From positions 62,001 to 126,000 of the forward strand of contig JAMZEJ010000008.1 in NCBI GenBank assembly GCA_024508355.1: 64,000 bases of DNA, given 5' to 3'. Both the position numbers and the translations under genes were made by a program. This document shows, piece by piece, positions 1 to 12,393 of this stretch (position 1 is its first letter; every line of letters begins with the position of its first letter). The DNA comes from Rhizosaccharibacter radicis. GTDB lineage: Bacteria; Pseudomonadota; Alphaproteobacteria; Acetobacterales; Acetobacteraceae. The notes beneath the pieces were generated by a model. It was not told the DNA's origin. It worked only from the letters and a program-made list of their open reading frames with translations, and made no database searches.

Positions 1-1178
1 CCGTAGTTGCCTTGGGTTCCGAAGCCGGCCGGCGTGCGGTTGAACGGCGCCGCGCCGCCCACGGTGACCGAACCGGGATAATCGTTGATCCCGAAGATCT
101 CGGGGTTGCCGTAGGTCTGGGTGTAGGTGTCCGAATACAGGTAGAAGCCGGTGAGCCCGGCGCTGACCAGATCGTTGATGTAGGTGTCGTTCTTCAGAAT
201 CAGCGTGAAGTAGTCGTTGTTGGACCGCACGCGCTGATCGCTCGGGGCATAGTTGCTGAAGGTGCCGTATTTCTGGAGGTAGGGCAGCGGCAACGGTTCG
301 GGCGTCGTCAGGCCGTTGCCGGTGTTGTAGATCACCGTCGCCTGGAACAGGGACAGCCCGTCCGCATAGGGCTTGTCGAACGCGAAATCCATGTTGTTGT
401 AGCGGGCCGGCGTGTAGTCGATATAGCCGCTGGTCTGCAGGTTCGAGTATTTCAGCATCATCTTCGGCGCGTCGTTGCCGTGGCCGAGCCAGCCATCCAT
501 GCGACCGCTATCGAGCTGGAAGCCCTCGTTCCAGGTTCCGAACGAACCCACGGAGCCGAACAGGTAGGCTTCCTCCTTGTTCTTGGGCCGGAGCGTCGAA
601 TAGGCGACGGTGCCGCCGATGGTTCCGAAGGTGCTCTTGTCGGGGTAGGCGACCCCCGGGTAGATCGACACGCCGCTGATCTGGTCCAGATTGAAATGGC
701 CGCCGAGGATTCCCTGCAGGTAGGAACCCGAGCCGCCGCTGAGCAGATCCTGCGTCGGCACGCCGTCCAGGGTGGACGCGATCTCCGAACCGCGGATGCC
801 GCGGATGCTCACCACCGGCTCGTTGTTGCCGATGCCCTGCTGATAGACATACACCGCCGGCGCCGACCGCAGCAGGGTCGCCACCGAGCCCTGCACGCCC
901 GTCTGGGCGATCTGCGCCGAGCCGAGCTCGGTGACGGCGCTGGGCGCGTTCTTCTCGCGCAGCAGCCGCCTGGCCGCCTTCACCGTGATGTCCTCGCTGT
1001 TGCCGGCCGTATTGCCGTTCTGGGTGTCCGGAGCCTGGTTCGCGGTGTTGGCCGGGATGCCGGGCGGCGGGGTGGTGGTCGGCGACTGGGCAATCGCTTG
1101 CCCCTTCCCCAGCGTCAGCACGAGCGCGGTGCTGCCCAGCAGCAGCGCCGGGAAGCGCATCGATCGTGGTTGCGACAT
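1..1178 (-). CDS. TonB-dependent outer-membrane receptor (C-terminal part outside window)
   Basis: The minus frame stays open to base 1, giving 392 codons of a longer gene. An N-terminal signal peptide (hydrophobic LLLGSTALVLTLG, cleavage near AIAQS) is followed by a TonB-box-like EDITVKA and then a plug domain with VSIRGIRG and LDGVPTQD. After that come alternating aromatic beta-barrel strands such as NNDYFTLILKNDTYI. Such receptors use TonB-ExbBD energy to import siderophores, vitamins or sugars across the outer membrane; the substrate cannot be told from this part. The start at 1178 has an AGGAG complement at 1189-1193; a second ATG at 1160 is also possible. The NUP-family gene upstream on the same strand may be co-transcribed, but nearly 200 bases separate them. 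Confidence 0.9.
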   Translation of the reverse strand, partial: MSQPRSMRFPALLLGSTALVLTLGKGQAIAQSPTTTPPPGIPANTANQAPDTQNGNTAGNSEDITVKAARRLLREKNAPSAVTELGSAQIAQTGVQGSVATLLRSAPAVYVYQQGIGNNEPVVSIRGIRGSEIASTLDGVPTQDLLSGGSGSYLQGILGGHFNLDQISGVSIYPGVAYPDKSTFGTIGGTVAYSTLRPKNKEEAYLFGSVGSFGTWNEGFQLDSGRMDGWLGHGNDAPKMMLKYSNLQTSGYIDYTPARYNNMDFAFDKPYADGLSLFQATVIYNTGNGLTTPEPLPLPYLQKYGTFSNYAPSDQRVRSNNDYFTLILKNDTYINDLVSAGLTGFYLYSDTYTQTYGNPEIFGINDYPGSVTVGGAAPFNRTPAGFGTQGNY

Positions 1179-1370
1179 GGCCGGCCATCTCCTGGTGGTG
1201 AAGACGACCTAGCAGGAGATGTGGTGTTTCATTTCTGATTCGTGTCGTTCCATGAACGGGCGTCTCGGTCCTGTGTCACAACGACCACACATCGTGCCCG
1301 ACCTGCCCACCGCACGGGCAGCGCCACGGCACCGGTGCCCATATCGGCGCCAGGGCCTCCTGGCTGCGGG

Positions 1371-2492
1371 TCATGGCCGGCCAGGAATGGCATCGCGGTA
1401 GCGCGTCCAATGGGCCAGCAGCTCGCGGACCACCGGGGCCCCTACCCGCTCGTTGCTGTCGAACGCCAGCCGTTGCCCCGGCCCCTCGTCGCCGATCGAG
1501 GCAGTGACCGGCACGCCGGGCGGGGGCTCGGAGAAATTGCTGGCCGTCCGCAGCACCATGATCCGGTCCGGATCGACCAGCCCCTGGCGGCCGAAGGTGC
1601 GCATCACCTCCTGGTTGGTCTGCGATTCCATGTTGGTCATCACGAAGACCCCGCGCCCGCCGGTCCAGAGCCGCACCCAATCCTCCGCCCACCGCGTGCG
1701 CGGCTCGCCGTGCCAGTAGCGACGGCTGCCCAGGGTTTCGCCCATCAGCACGAAGGGCGGCCGCTGCGCCGCCGGGAAGCCGTTCCAGGCGGCCCGCGCG
1801 CGACGGATCGCGTCGTCGTCCGAGATGGGCACGTCCTTGGTGAGGTCGAATGCCCAGCGGGCCAGGCCAGCGTTCAACGGAAACGCCTTGCTGAGCTGCG
1901 ACAACTCGGTGACCGACCCGAAATGGTTGGGATCGCTCGGCAACCGGTTCGGGGCGTCGGCGCCGATCGCCCAGAGCCCGTAAGGCCAGCCGGCCGGCAC
2001 GGTGCGATCGTCGATCTCCCGCAGCTCGTCGCCATCCACCACCCACCGCGCCCAGGCCGCGCTGCCCACGGAGGCCGAACGGGGATCCACCCCGGAGATG
2101 CCGGTGAACAGCCAGTAGGTGCGGCGGAGGTCGAAACGCGGGTCGAGGATGAAGGCGGCGAGGTCCGTCACGCCGTGCCGCAGCACCATCCCGTAAAGTC
2201 CGTCACGGCCGCGGCGCAGCACGTCCGGCGCCCCGCGCAGCGCCACCGGATGGTCGAGGTGCTCGCGCTCCACCCAGAACTGGAACTCGCCCGGCGCATC
2301 GCCCTGGTCGGCGCCGTTCTCGAAGTTCGCCACCACCACCACCTTCACCGGCTCCGGCGCCGCCCGCGCGGCGGGAGCGCGTGACAACGTCGCGGCCACT
2401 GCCGCCAGCAGGATGGTCCCGGCCCGCAGGCCCGTGGCGGTCCGACGGCGCTGCGCGAGTGTCAGGCGCTGGAGGGAACGGAGGTGGATCAT
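1371..2492 (-). CDS. NUP-family purine nucleoside permease-like protein, exported
   Basis: The product is 373 residues from the ATG at 2492, which has a GGAG six bases upstream; an upstream ATG at 2633 would add 47 low-complexity residues and is not preferred. A signal peptide ([13 protein letters not shown], then ARAAPEP) precedes a conserved start [23 protein letters not shown], typical of the NUP family (named for a Candida purine nucleoside permease). Bacterial members are soluble and resemble nucleoside phosphorylases, so the word permease may mislead. Other conserved stretches are [20 protein letters not shown] and [12 protein letters not shown] periplasmic role in nucleoside capture or cleavage is an inference, which would suit the TonB receptor downstream and the deoxyribose genes 25 kb away. 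Confidence 0.8.
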   Translation of the reverse strand: MIHLRSLQRLTLAQRRRTATGLRAGTILLAAVAATLSRAPAARAAPEPVKVVVVANFENGADQGDAPGEFQFWVEREHLDHPVALRGAPDVLRRGRDGLYGMVLRHGVTDLAAFILDPRFDLRRTYWLFTGISGVDPRSASVGSAAWARWVVDGDELREIDDRTVPAGWPYGLWAIGADAPNRLPSDPNHFGSVTELSQLSKAFPLNAGLARWAFDLTKDVPISDDDAIRRARAAWNGFPAAQRPPFVLMGETLGSRRYWHGEPRTRWAEDWVRLWTGGRGVFVMTNMESQTNQEVMRTFGRQGLVDPDRIMVLRTASNFSEPPPGVPVTASIGDEGPGQRLAFDSNERVGAPVVRELLAHWTRYRDAIPGRP

Positions 2493-2631
2493 GGAGGCTC
2501 CGGAAGACGGGTCGACGGATCGGCCCGTCTGCAAGCACCGCACCAGCGGGCGCGATGGGTACGCCCCGCGCGGGGCCGCCGCGCGCACGGAACGCTTGCA
2601 TCCGGAAGCGGGCTGCCCGACATGACGCTCC

Positions 2632-3264
2632 ATGGCCTACATGGTGAAGGAGCTGTTCGCGACCCTGCAGGGGGAAGGCGCGCAGGCGGGACGCGCTTCG
2701 GTGTTCTGCCGGTTCGCGGGCTGCAACCTGTGGTCCGGACGCGAGGCGGATCGCGATGCCGCCGCCTGCCGGTTCTGCGACACCGATTTCGTCGGCACCG
2801 ACGGCGAGAATGGCGGCCGGTTCGCCGACGCGGAGTTACTGGCCGCGGCCATCGCCGCGCAATGGCGCGGCACCGGCGGCCGGCCCTACGTGGTGTTCAC
2901 CGGCGGCGAGCCCCTGCTGCAGCTCGATGCCCCGCTGATCGAGGCGGTGCGAGCGCGCGGCTTCGAGATCGCGGTGGAAACCAACGGCACCATCGAGGCG
3001 CCCCCGGGGATCGACTGGATCTGCGTCAGCCCCAAGCAGGGCCAGCCGTTGCGCCAGCGCGCTGGCTCGGAGCTGAAGCTGGTGTTTCCCCAGCCCGGGC
3101 TGGACCCGGCGGACCTGGCGGAGCTCGGCTTCACCCATCACTGGCTGCAGCCGATGGACGGCCCGCAGCGGCTGCGCAACACCGAGCAGGCGGTGGCCTA
3201 TTGCCTGGAACATCCGCGCTGGCGGTTGAGCGTGCAGACCCACAAGATGATCGGCATTCCGTGA
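2632..3264 (+). CDS. queE: 7-carboxy-7-deazaguanine synthase QueE (radical SAM)
   Basis: QueE rearranges 6-carboxytetrahydropterin to 7-carboxy-7-deazaguanine in queuosine biosynthesis. The 210-residue protein has the family's unusual cluster motif CX14CX2C (Cys31, Cys46, Cys49, in AGCNLWSG and CRFCDTDF) that binds the 4Fe-4S cluster, plus FTGGEPLLQ for SAM and ETNGT. It starts at ATG 2632; ATG 2641 is a possible alternative because neither has a clear ribosome site. It is first in a tight operon: its TGA overlaps the GTG of queC by four bases. No preQ1 riboswitch was recognisable in the 139 bases upstream. Confidence 0.96.
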   Translation: MAYMVKELFATLQGEGAQAGRASVFCRFAGCNLWSGREADRDAAACRFCDTDFVGTDGENGGRFADAELLAAAIAAQWRGTGGRPYVVFTGGEPLLQLDAPLIEAVRARGFEIAVETNGTIEAPPGIDWICVSPKQGQPLRQRAGSELKLVFPQPGLDPADLAELGFTHHWLQPMDGPQRLRNTEQAVAYCLEHPRWRLSVQTHKMIGIP

Positions 3265-4025
3265 GCGAACCGTCCCCCATCGCGGGCACCGCCGCCGACG
3301 GCGCGCTGGTGCTGTTCTCCGGCGGGCAGGACTCGGCCACATGCCTGGCCTGGGCGCTCCAGCGCTTCGACAGGGTCGAGACGCTGGGTTTCCGCTACGG
3401 CCAGCGCCACGCGGTGGAGCTGGAATGCCGCGGAAGGCTGCGCGATGGCATGACCGCGATCGATCCCGCCTGGGCACGTCGGCTCGGCCACGACCATACC
3501 CTGTCGCTGGACGCGCTGGGGGCCGTGTCGGATACGGCCCTGACCCGCGACGCCGCCATCGCCATGACCGCCGAGGGTCTGCCCAACACCTTCGTGCCGG
3601 GCCGCAACCTGCTGTTCCTGACCTTCGCGGCGGCGCTGGCCTATCGGCGCGGCCTGCGCCACGTGATCGGTGGCATGTGCGAGACGGATTATTCCGGCTA
3701 TCCCGACTGCCGCGACGACACGATCAAGGCGCTGCAGGTGGCGCTCAATCTCGGCATGGACCGCCGCTTCGTGCTGCACACCCCGCTGATGTGGCTGGAC
3801 AAGGCGGACACCTGGCGGCTGGCCGCGTCGCTGGGCGGCGACCCGCTGGTGGCGCTGATCCGCGACGAGAGCCACAGCTGCTATCTCGGCGACCGCACCC
3901 ATCGCCATGAGTGGGGCTTCGGCTGCGGCACCTGTCCGGCCTGCGAGCTGCGCCGGGCGGGATGGGAGCGATTCGCCGCGACCGGGGCGCCCGGCGCGGG
4001 CCTGGGCAGGCGCGCCGATGCCTGA
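3261..4025 (+). CDS. queC: 7-cyano-7-deazaguanine synthase QueC
   Basis: QueC uses ATP and ammonia to turn 7-carboxy-7-deazaguanine into preQ0. The protein of 254 residues carries the PP-loop SGGQDSAT near residue 20 and, near the C terminus, a zinc-binding group of cysteines (HSC and CGTCPAC). The middle region [15 protein letters not shown] and [11 protein letters not shown] is family-typical. It starts at GTG 3261 in a GTGA overlap with queE, which implies translational coupling. Its end overlaps queD by eight bases. Confidence 0.96.
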   Translation: MSEPSPIAGTAADGALVLFSGGQDSATCLAWALQRFDRVETLGFRYGQRHAVELECRGRLRDGMTAIDPAWARRLGHDHTLSLDALGAVSDTALTRDAAIAMTAEGLPNTFVPGRNLLFLTFAAALAYRRGLRHVIGGMCETDYSGYPDCRDDTIKALQVALNLGMDRRFVLHTPLMWLDKADTWRLAASLGGDPLVALIRDESHSCYLGDRTHRHEWGFGCGTCPACELRRAGWERFAATGAPGAGLGRRADA

Positions 4026-4533
4026 TCTCGTGTTCACCCGGCGCTTCTCCATGGGACACCGGCTGATCGCCGGCGGCAGCGAGAGCTGCGCCCTGCCCCA
4101 CGGCCACAACGAATTCGTCTCCGTGCGCCTGCGCGCCGCCCGGCGCCGGATGCTGGACGGAGCGGGCAACATGGTGATCCCGTTCGCGGACGCGAAGCGG
4201 CGCTGGCACCGTTTCGTGGACGAGCGGCTCGACCATGCGCTGCAGCTCGGCGCCACCGATCCCCTGCTGCGCTGGTTCGAGCAGCACGAGCCCGCCCGCG
4301 CCGGGCGGATCGTCGTGACCCCCGGCGATCCCACCACCGAGCTGATGGCATGCCTGCTGTTGAGCAAGCTGTCGGCCATGCTGCTCGACGACGGCGACCG
4401 GCTGCGGGCGGTGTCGCTCCGGCTGGAGGAAACCCCGACCAATGCCGTGGAGCTGGATGCCGACGCGCTGCCCCTGCTGCTGCCCACCGGCGGCGGCGGA
4501 TGGTGGCGTCGTCCCGACATGAGCATCCGCTGA
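4018..4533 (+). CDS. queD: 6-carboxytetrahydropterin synthase QueD
   Basis: QueD converts dihydroneopterin triphosphate to 6-carboxytetrahydropterin, the substrate of QueE. The 171-residue protein belongs to the PTPS family: zinc histidines are visible in FSMGHRLI and PHGHNEF, with a nearby cysteine (ESCALPHGH) in the place of the catalytic one, and a late [10 protein letters not shown] segment. The start at ATG 4018 lies inside queC, eight bases before its stop, so the two are probably coupled. The gene sits third in queE-C-D-F. GTP cyclohydrolase (folE), which supplies the first precursor, is not in the window. Confidence 0.93.
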   Translation: MPDLVFTRRFSMGHRLIAGGSESCALPHGHNEFVSVRLRAARRRMLDGAGNMVIPFADAKRRWHRFVDERLDHALQLGATDPLLRWFEQHEPARAGRIVVTPGDPTTELMACLLLSKLSAMLLDDGDRLRAVSLRLEETPTNAVELDADALPLLLPTGGGGWWRRPDMSIR

Positions 4534-4548
4534 AGGAGCCGCACCGCG

Positions 4549-5031
4549 ATGTCCCAGACCCACGACCCCGCCGCCGACGGATCCGACCGGCTGACCCAGC
4601 TCGGTCGCCATGCCGCCCAGCCCGCGAGCCCGGACGACGCGGTGATGGAACGGGTGCCGGCCCCGCATCCGGGGCGCCGCTACGTGGTGCGCTTCACCGC
4701 GCCCGAATTCACGTCGCTCTGCCCGGTGACCGGTCAGCCGGACTTCGCGCATCTGGTGATCGACTACATCCCGCGCGACTGGATCGTGGAAAGCAAGTCG
4801 CTGAAGCTGTTCCTCACCAGCTTCCGCAACCACGGCTCGTTCCACGAGAACTGCTCGCTCCAGGTGGCGACCCGGCTCGTGGAGCTGCTGGATCCGCTGT
4901 GGCTACGGATTGGCGCCTACTGGTATCCGCGCGGCGGCATGCCGATCGACGTGTTCTGGCAAACGGGCGAGCCGCCGGCGGGGGTCTGGATCCCGTCGCA
5001 GGACGTGCCGGGCTATCGGGGCCGGGGCTGA
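4549..5031 (+). CDS. queF: NADPH-dependent preQ0 reductase QueF
   Basis: QueF reduces the nitrile of preQ0 to the amine preQ1, which is later exchanged into tRNA. At 160 residues this is the short unimodular type. The catalytic cysteine lies in [11 protein letters not shown] with the following aspartate, and the NADPH-binding motif is [10 protein letters not shown]; the glutamate of FHENC is also conserved. A ribosome site (AAGGAG) precedes ATG 4549. It is last in the operon, 15 bases after queD, so the four genes together cover dihydroneopterin triphosphate to preQ1. Confidence 0.96.
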   Translation: MSQTHDPAADGSDRLTQLGRHAAQPASPDDAVMERVPAPHPGRRYVVRFTAPEFTSLCPVTGQPDFAHLVIDYIPRDWIVESKSLKLFLTSFRNHGSFHENCSLQVATRLVELLDPLWLRIGAYWYPRGGMPIDVFWQTGEPPAGVWIPSQDVPGYRGRG

Positions 5032-5083
5032 AGACCCACGGCCCAGGCCACGCCGGGCTTCGGCGCCCTCCTCCCCGTCGCGA

Positions 5084-6406
5084 TCAGCACCGCACCCCCG
5101 TCGCGGCCACCGCGTTGCGGCCGCCGCGCTTGGCCCGGTAGAGCGACGCGTCGGCCACCGCAATCAGATGCTCGATATGTTCGGGCGCCGCACGCGGGAG
5201 GGCGGCCACGCCCACGCTGATCGTCACGATCTGCCGGTCGTCGCCCGCCGCCCGGTGCGGCATCGCGGCCGCTTCCACCGCCCGGCACAGCCGCTCGGCC
5301 ATCCGCCGGGCGCCGTGCAGGTCATGGAGCGGAAGCAGCACCGCGAACTCCTCGCCGCCGAAGCGCGCCAGCGTGCCGCAGTCGGCGTCGATCTCGGTCG
5401 ACAGGATGGCCGCCACCCGCCGCAGGCACTCGTCCCCGGCGGGATGGCCGTAACGGTCGTTGTAGTTCTTGAACCAGTCCACATCCGCCAGCAGCAAGGC
5501 GAGCGGATGGCCGACATGGTCCGCCGAGCCCATCAGCCTCGAAAGCTCGGCCTCGAAACGGCGGCGATTGCCGATCCCCGTCAGCGGGTCGATGCTCGAA
5601 AGCGCCACGGCGGCCTCGCGGGTCGCCACCTCGTCCGTGATGTCGATCAGGAGCCCGGAGGAGCGCAGCATCCGGTTGTCGGCGTCGCGCTGCACGATGC
5701 GGCCGCGATCGCTCATCCAGCGGTAGGAGCCGTCGCGATGGCGGAGGCGGTATTCCTGCCGGAAGGTCGAGCAGGTGTGCACCGCGATCTCGTCCAGCTC
5801 CTGCAGCACCCGGTCATGATCGTCCGGATGCAGCAGCCCCGCCCAGCCCTCGAAGGTCGGCGCGATCTCGCCGACGTCGTAGCCCAGCATGGGCTCCCAG
5901 CAGGCGTTGCGGCGGACGGTGCCGGCGGCGGCGTCGTATTGCCAGATCCCCACCTTCACGATCCCAGAGATGGCTTCCACTTCCTCGGCATCGAGGGTCG
6001 GGAGAACGGGCTGAAGCGGAGCGCGCGGAACGCTTCCGGCATCGCACACCGCCCCGGTCACGGCGGAGCCGGAGATCGTCGGCACCGGCGGATGATCGAA
6101 ATCGAACGTCAGGCGGTTCCAGCCGCCGCCGGGCCTTTGCACACGGCAGGTCACCGCCGGACTGCGGCGACGCCGGCGGGCCAGAAGCATCAGCCCGTCG
6201 CGGACCGGCTCGCGGTCGTCGGCGTGCAGGCGGCGGAACAACGTATCGAGCGGCATCGGGCGGTGCGGCGGCCCGTCGACGCCGATGAGCTGCCGCCCGA
6301 GGGTGTCGAAATGCAGCAGGTCCGAACCGTCGTTCCAGCTCCAGAAGCCGGTCGTGGCCGCGCGGCCGGCATAGGAACGTTCTGTGATGGGTGACACGGA
6401 CGGCAC
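5084..6406 (-). CDS. PAS-PAS-GGDEF diguanylate cyclase
   Basis: The protein makes cyclic di-GMP from two GTP. Two PAS folds can be read: a first near GFWSWNDG and a second from VGIWQYDAAAG to GLLIDITDE. The C-terminal GGDEF domain starts at DPLTGIGNRRRFE and has an intact GGEEF active site, with DVDWFKNYND as the metal-binding strand. The RxxD inhibitory site five residues before GGEEF is absent, so product inhibition is probably weak. No transmembrane segment is seen, which suggests a cytosolic sensor. The GTG at 6406 is preferred because GAGGGGA lies just upstream; an ATG at 6532 would add 42 residues coded by an AT-rich, promoter-like stretch. No operon partner is evident. Confidence 0.88.
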   Translation of the reverse strand: MPSVSPITERSYAGRAATTGFWSWNDGSDLLHFDTLGRQLIGVDGPPHRPMPLDTLFRRLHADDREPVRDGLMLLARRRRRSPAVTCRVQRPGGGWNRLTFDFDHPPVPTISGSAVTGAVCDAGSVPRAPLQPVLPTLDAEEVEAISGIVKVGIWQYDAAAGTVRRNACWEPMLGYDVGEIAPTFEGWAGLLHPDDHDRVLQELDEIAVHTCSTFRQEYRLRHRDGSYRWMSDRGRIVQRDADNRMLRSSGLLIDITDEVATREAAVALSSIDPLTGIGNRRRFEAELSRLMGSADHVGHPLALLLADVDWFKNYNDRYGHPAGDECLRRVAAILSTEIDADCGTLARFGGEEFAVLLPLHDLHGARRMAERLCRAVEAAAMPHRAAGDDRQIVTISVGVAALPRAAPEHIEHLIAVADASLYRAKRGGRNAVAATGVRC

Positions 6407-6598
6407 GATGCCTGTCCCCTCGAGACCTGGATGAACACGGTTTCCCGCAGCGACCCCAGAAGGGATGCCGGGTAGCCGATATCCGTTATTATTCCCCGTT
6501 GTGTCACTTTTGATAAACAACCCATCGCGCATGATGCGATGAAGTGATGGTGAGCATGGCGTTTCTGGGGCCGGAACCCCGGGAACGCGCGTTCGTGA
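6407..6598 (-). promoter_or_regulatory. AT-rich leader of the diguanylate cyclase gene
   Basis: Bases about 6470-6530 are far richer in A and T than their surroundings (runs such as TTATTATTCCCC and TTTTGATAAACAA). In this high-GC genome that is what a promoter region looks like. No convincing -35/-10 pair could be fixed by eye. Confidence 0.35.
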
Positions 6599-7003
6599 TC
6601 AGACCGACGCCGCCTCGACCTGCGCCCGCGCCGATTGGATCCGCTCCAGCAGAGGCTCCAGCGAGGTGATGTCGCTCTTGTCCGCCGCGTCGTAGGCAGC
6701 CTCCGCATCGCGCAGCCGCGTCTCGCCGTCGGCGCGCGACAGGCGCTCCAGCGGTGTCGCCTCGTCCGCGAGGATGGTGCAGCGCTCGCCGGTGATCTCC
6801 GCGAAGCCGCCGGCCACGAAGAACCTGTCGGTGACCTGGCTGCCCTCGTGCAGCGAGACCACGCCGCCGCGCAGCATGACGATCATCGGCGCGTGCTCGG
6901 GCATCGCGGCGAGATCGCCTTCCGAGCCCGGCACCACCACCATGTCCACGGAGCGGGCCAGCAGCCGCTTCTCGGGGCTGACGATCTCGACGTCGATCGG
7001 CAT
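6599..7003 (-). CDS. atpC: ATP synthase F1 epsilon subunit
   Basis: The epsilon subunit is part of the F1 central stalk and can restrain ATP hydrolysis. The 134 residues begin with MPIDVEIVSPEKRLL and contain the beta-sandwich segments VVVPGSEGDLAAMPEHAPM and FFVAGGFAEI, followed by a C-terminal helical pair (LSRADGETRLRDAEAAYDAAD). It closes the operon atpH-A-G-D-C, 43 bases after atpD. A possible hairpin lies after the stop, but without a T tract no terminator is claimed. Confidence 0.95.
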   Translation of the reverse strand: MPIDVEIVSPEKRLLARSVDMVVVPGSEGDLAAMPEHAPMIVMLRGGVVSLHEGSQVTDRFFVAGGFAEITGERCTILADEATPLERLSRADGETRLRDAEAAYDAADKSDITSLEPLLERIQSARAQVEAASV

Positions 7004-7046
7004 GTCGCGCGCTCCTGCTATCGGGACCGGAAGGCTGAACCGGGGT

Positions 7047-8570
<1,524 letters not shown>

Positions 8571-9461
8571 TCAGACGGCGTCGGCGCCGGAGATGATCTC
8601 GATCAGCTCCCGCGTGATGTTGGCCTGGCGGGTACGGTTGTAGTTCAGGGTCAGGCGGTCGATCGCCTTGCCGGCGTTGCGGGTGGCGCTGTCCATCGCG
8701 GTCATGCGCGCGCCCTGCTCGCCCGCGGCGGATTCCAGCATCGCGCTATAGATCTGGATGGACAGGTTGCGCGGCAGCAGGCGGGCCAGAATCGTTTCCT
8801 CGTCCGGCTCGAACTCGTAGATCGCCCCGCCCTTCGTGGCCGCGTCCGGCAAATCGTCGTTGGCCGGCAGGGACAGCGGCACCAGCTGCTGTTCCACGGG
8901 CGTCTGCGACATGACGTTGTTGAAGCGGTTGAACACCAGCGTCGCCACGTCGAACTCGCCGCGCTCCAGCATGGCGGTCACGCGCAGGCCGAGTTCCTCC
9001 GCCGCCGAGAAGGCCACGTCCTTGCCGGCGGAGCCCGGGATGCGGTCGATCACCGCCCCCTTGAACTCGCGCTCCAGATAATCGGCCCCCTTGCGTCCCA
9101 CCGGCAGGATCTTGACCGTCTTGCCCTCGCCCTGGAGGCGGCGGACCAGGTTGCGGGTGGTCCGGCCGATATTGGCGTTGAATCCGCCGGCGAGACCGCG
9201 GTCGCTGGTGACCGGAATCACCAGATGCACGCGGTCCTGGCCGGTGCCGGCCAGCAGGCGCGACGCGTTCGGACCGCCCGCGCTGGATCGCGCCAGGGCC
9301 GCCAGCATGCGCTGCATCGCCTCGGCGTAGGGACGCGAGGCTTCCGCGCGCGCCTGGGCGCGACGCAGTTTGGACGCCGCGACCATCTTCATGGCGCTGG
9401 TGATCTTGCGCGTCGACTTGACGCTGCCGATCCGCGCCCGGAGCTCCTTCAGGGAGGGCAT
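8571..9461 (-). CDS. atpG: ATP synthase F1 gamma subunit
   Basis: Gamma forms the rotating shaft inside the alpha-beta hexamer. The protein has 296 residues. Its N-terminal coiled-coil helix (MPSLKELRARIGSVKSTRKITSAMKMVAASKL) and C-terminal helix (MTAMDSATRNAGKAIDRLTLNYNRTRQ, ending in ITRELIEIISGADAV) are canonical. The central Rossmann-like part includes VTSDRGLAGGFNANI. It starts 17 bases after atpA. Confidence 0.96.
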   Translation of the reverse strand: MPSLKELRARIGSVKSTRKITSAMKMVAASKLRRAQARAEASRPYAEAMQRMLAALARSSAGGPNASRLLAGTGQDRVHLVIPVTSDRGLAGGFNANIGRTTRNLVRRLQGEGKTVKILPVGRKGADYLEREFKGAVIDRIPGSAGKDVAFSAAEELGLRVTAMLERGEFDVATLVFNRFNNVMSQTPVEQQLVPLSLPANDDLPDAATKGGAIYEFEPDEETILARLLPRNLSIQIYSAMLESAAGEQGARMTAMDSATRNAGKAIDRLTLNYNRTRQANITRELIEIISGADAV

Positions 9462-9477
9462 GGGCTCCTGTTGTCCC

Positions 9478-11027
<1,550 letters not shown>

Positions 11028-11028
<1 letters not shown>

Positions 11029-11573
11029 CACGCGGCTCCCTTCATGGCGTGGTGCAGGCGGTTGAGACGGTTCTTGACGCTGGCGTCGTACAGGCGCGCG
11101 CCGATCCGCACCACCAGACCGCCCAGGAGGGTGCCATCGACCCGCTCCTGGATGTTGACCTTGGAATAGCCCGCTTCGGTGAGGCGGGCGCGAAGCTGGG
11201 TCCGCTGGACGTCGGTGAGCGGATGCGCGCTCACGACCTCGGCCACCACCACCCCGCGACGGGCCGCCACCAGGGCGGCGAAGCTCGACAGGATGGACCG
11301 CAGCGAGGAAAGCCGCCGGTTGTTGGCCACGACGCCCGCGAAATTGCGGAGGATCTCGTCGAAGCCCTGGGACTCCATCACGTCGGCGATCGCCCGCCGG
11401 GCATCGGCCACGTCGACCGTGCGGCTCGACAGCAGCGACCGCATGGGCGCGCTCTCGTCGATCAGCTGGGCGAGGGCCTCCGCCTGCTCCACCACCTCGT
11501 CGAGCGCACGACGCTCGTCGGCCAACTCGTAGAGGGCCAGCGCGTAGCGGCCGGATACGGAATCGCCCGACAT
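11028..11573 (-). CDS. atpH: ATP synthase F1 delta subunit
   Basis: Delta joins F1 to the peripheral stalk of F0. From ATG 11573 the product has 181 residues, with the typical [21 protein letters not shown] at the N terminus and [26 protein letters not shown] near the C terminus. An in-frame ATG at 11678 would add 35 Ser/Gly/Thr-rich residues; the shorter form fits the family better, though some relatives do carry a short tail. It is the first gene of atpHAGDC. F0 genes (atpB, E, F) are absent, as expected in alphaproteobacteria, where they form a separate operon. Confidence 0.93.
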
Positions 11574-11721
11574 TCCGCCGACGGAGCCGACGCTCGTGGA
11601 ACCTGTCGTCTCGCCGGATGCCACGCTGGAATTTCCGTCCGTTCTTATGGGGTTATCGTGCGGATTTGTTGGGTCCATTCCCGGAACTGGTGGTGGGAAC
11701 GAGCCGTGGCGCGCGTCTAGC

Positions 11722-12393
11722 ATGGGGGTGATGACCACGCAACAGATCGCACCGCTCCAGGCCCCTTCCGGCGCGCCTCCCGGGGGGCCCGGAAAGGCCC
11801 GCCTGCCCCTGCTGCTGACCCTGGAACTGGCCCAGCCGGGCCGGGGCGTCCTGCAGGCCCTGCGCAACCGGCTGTTCCCGCCCGAGCGCAACGTCGTGCC
11901 GGCCCACGTGTCCCTGTTCCACCATCTCCCGGGCGAAGCGCTCGGCCTCGTCCGCCACCGGCTGGAAGCCGTCGAGGATGCCAGGATGGTCGTGACCGTG
12001 GATCCACCGCGCTTCACCGGACGCGGCGTGTCCTTTCCGCTCCGGGCGGCCGCGCTGGTGGGGCTGCGCGCCGCCCTGGCGGAAAGCTGGAGCCACTGGC
12101 TCACCCCCCAGGACAGGCAGAAATTCCAGCCGCACGTCACCGTGCAGAACAAGGTCTCTCCGGAAGAGGCCCGTGCCGCGCATGCGCGCCTGTCGACGGG
12201 CTTCGTGCCCTGGTCCACCGAAGGTACCGCCCTGTTGCTGTGGCGCTATCTGGGCATCGAGTCCGGCGGCCGGTGGGAGGCGTTGAACCGTTATCCCCTG
12301 GCCGAGCCGCCGGCGGACGATGCGCAGCCGGAAAACGCGCCGCCGCACGATGCGCGGCCCCGGCGCGCGGTGCCGGTCGGCCGGCGCCGCTAG
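11722..12393 (+). CDS. 2H phosphoesterase (2'-5' RNA ligase-like)
   Basis: Members of the 2H phosphoesterase superfamily cleave or form 2'-5' phosphodiester or cyclic phosphodiester bonds in RNA or nucleotides. The two signature His-x-Ser/Thr motifs are visible as HVSLFHHL and HVTVQNK, about 100 residues apart, with a conserved LWRYLG strand between the second motif and the C-terminal tail. The tail is proline-rich and probably disordered. The start is taken at ATG 11722; ATG 11731 is equally possible. The gene diverges from the atp operon and converges on the small gene after it, overlapping its end by four bases. No substrate can be named. Confidence 0.75.
   Translation: MGVMTTQQIAPLQAPSGAPPGGPGKARLPLLLTLELAQPGRGVLQALRNRLFPPERNVVPAHVSLFHHLPGEALGLVRHRLEAVEDARMVVTVDPPRFTGRGVSFPLRAAALVGLRAALAESWSHWLTPQDRQKFQPHVTVQNKVSPEEARAAHARLSTGFVPWSTEGTALLLWRYLGIESGGRWEALNRYPLAEPPADDAQPENAPPHDARPRRAVPVGRRR

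Noticed and set aside
508..1188. A closed minus-strand frame inside the TonB receptor
   Set aside because: The neighbouring frame encodes the signal peptide and plug; this one has no motif.
2493..2631. A preQ1 riboswitch upstream of queE
   Set aside because: The short stem-loop and A-rich tail of known preQ1 classes could not be found; the segment is GC-rich throughout.
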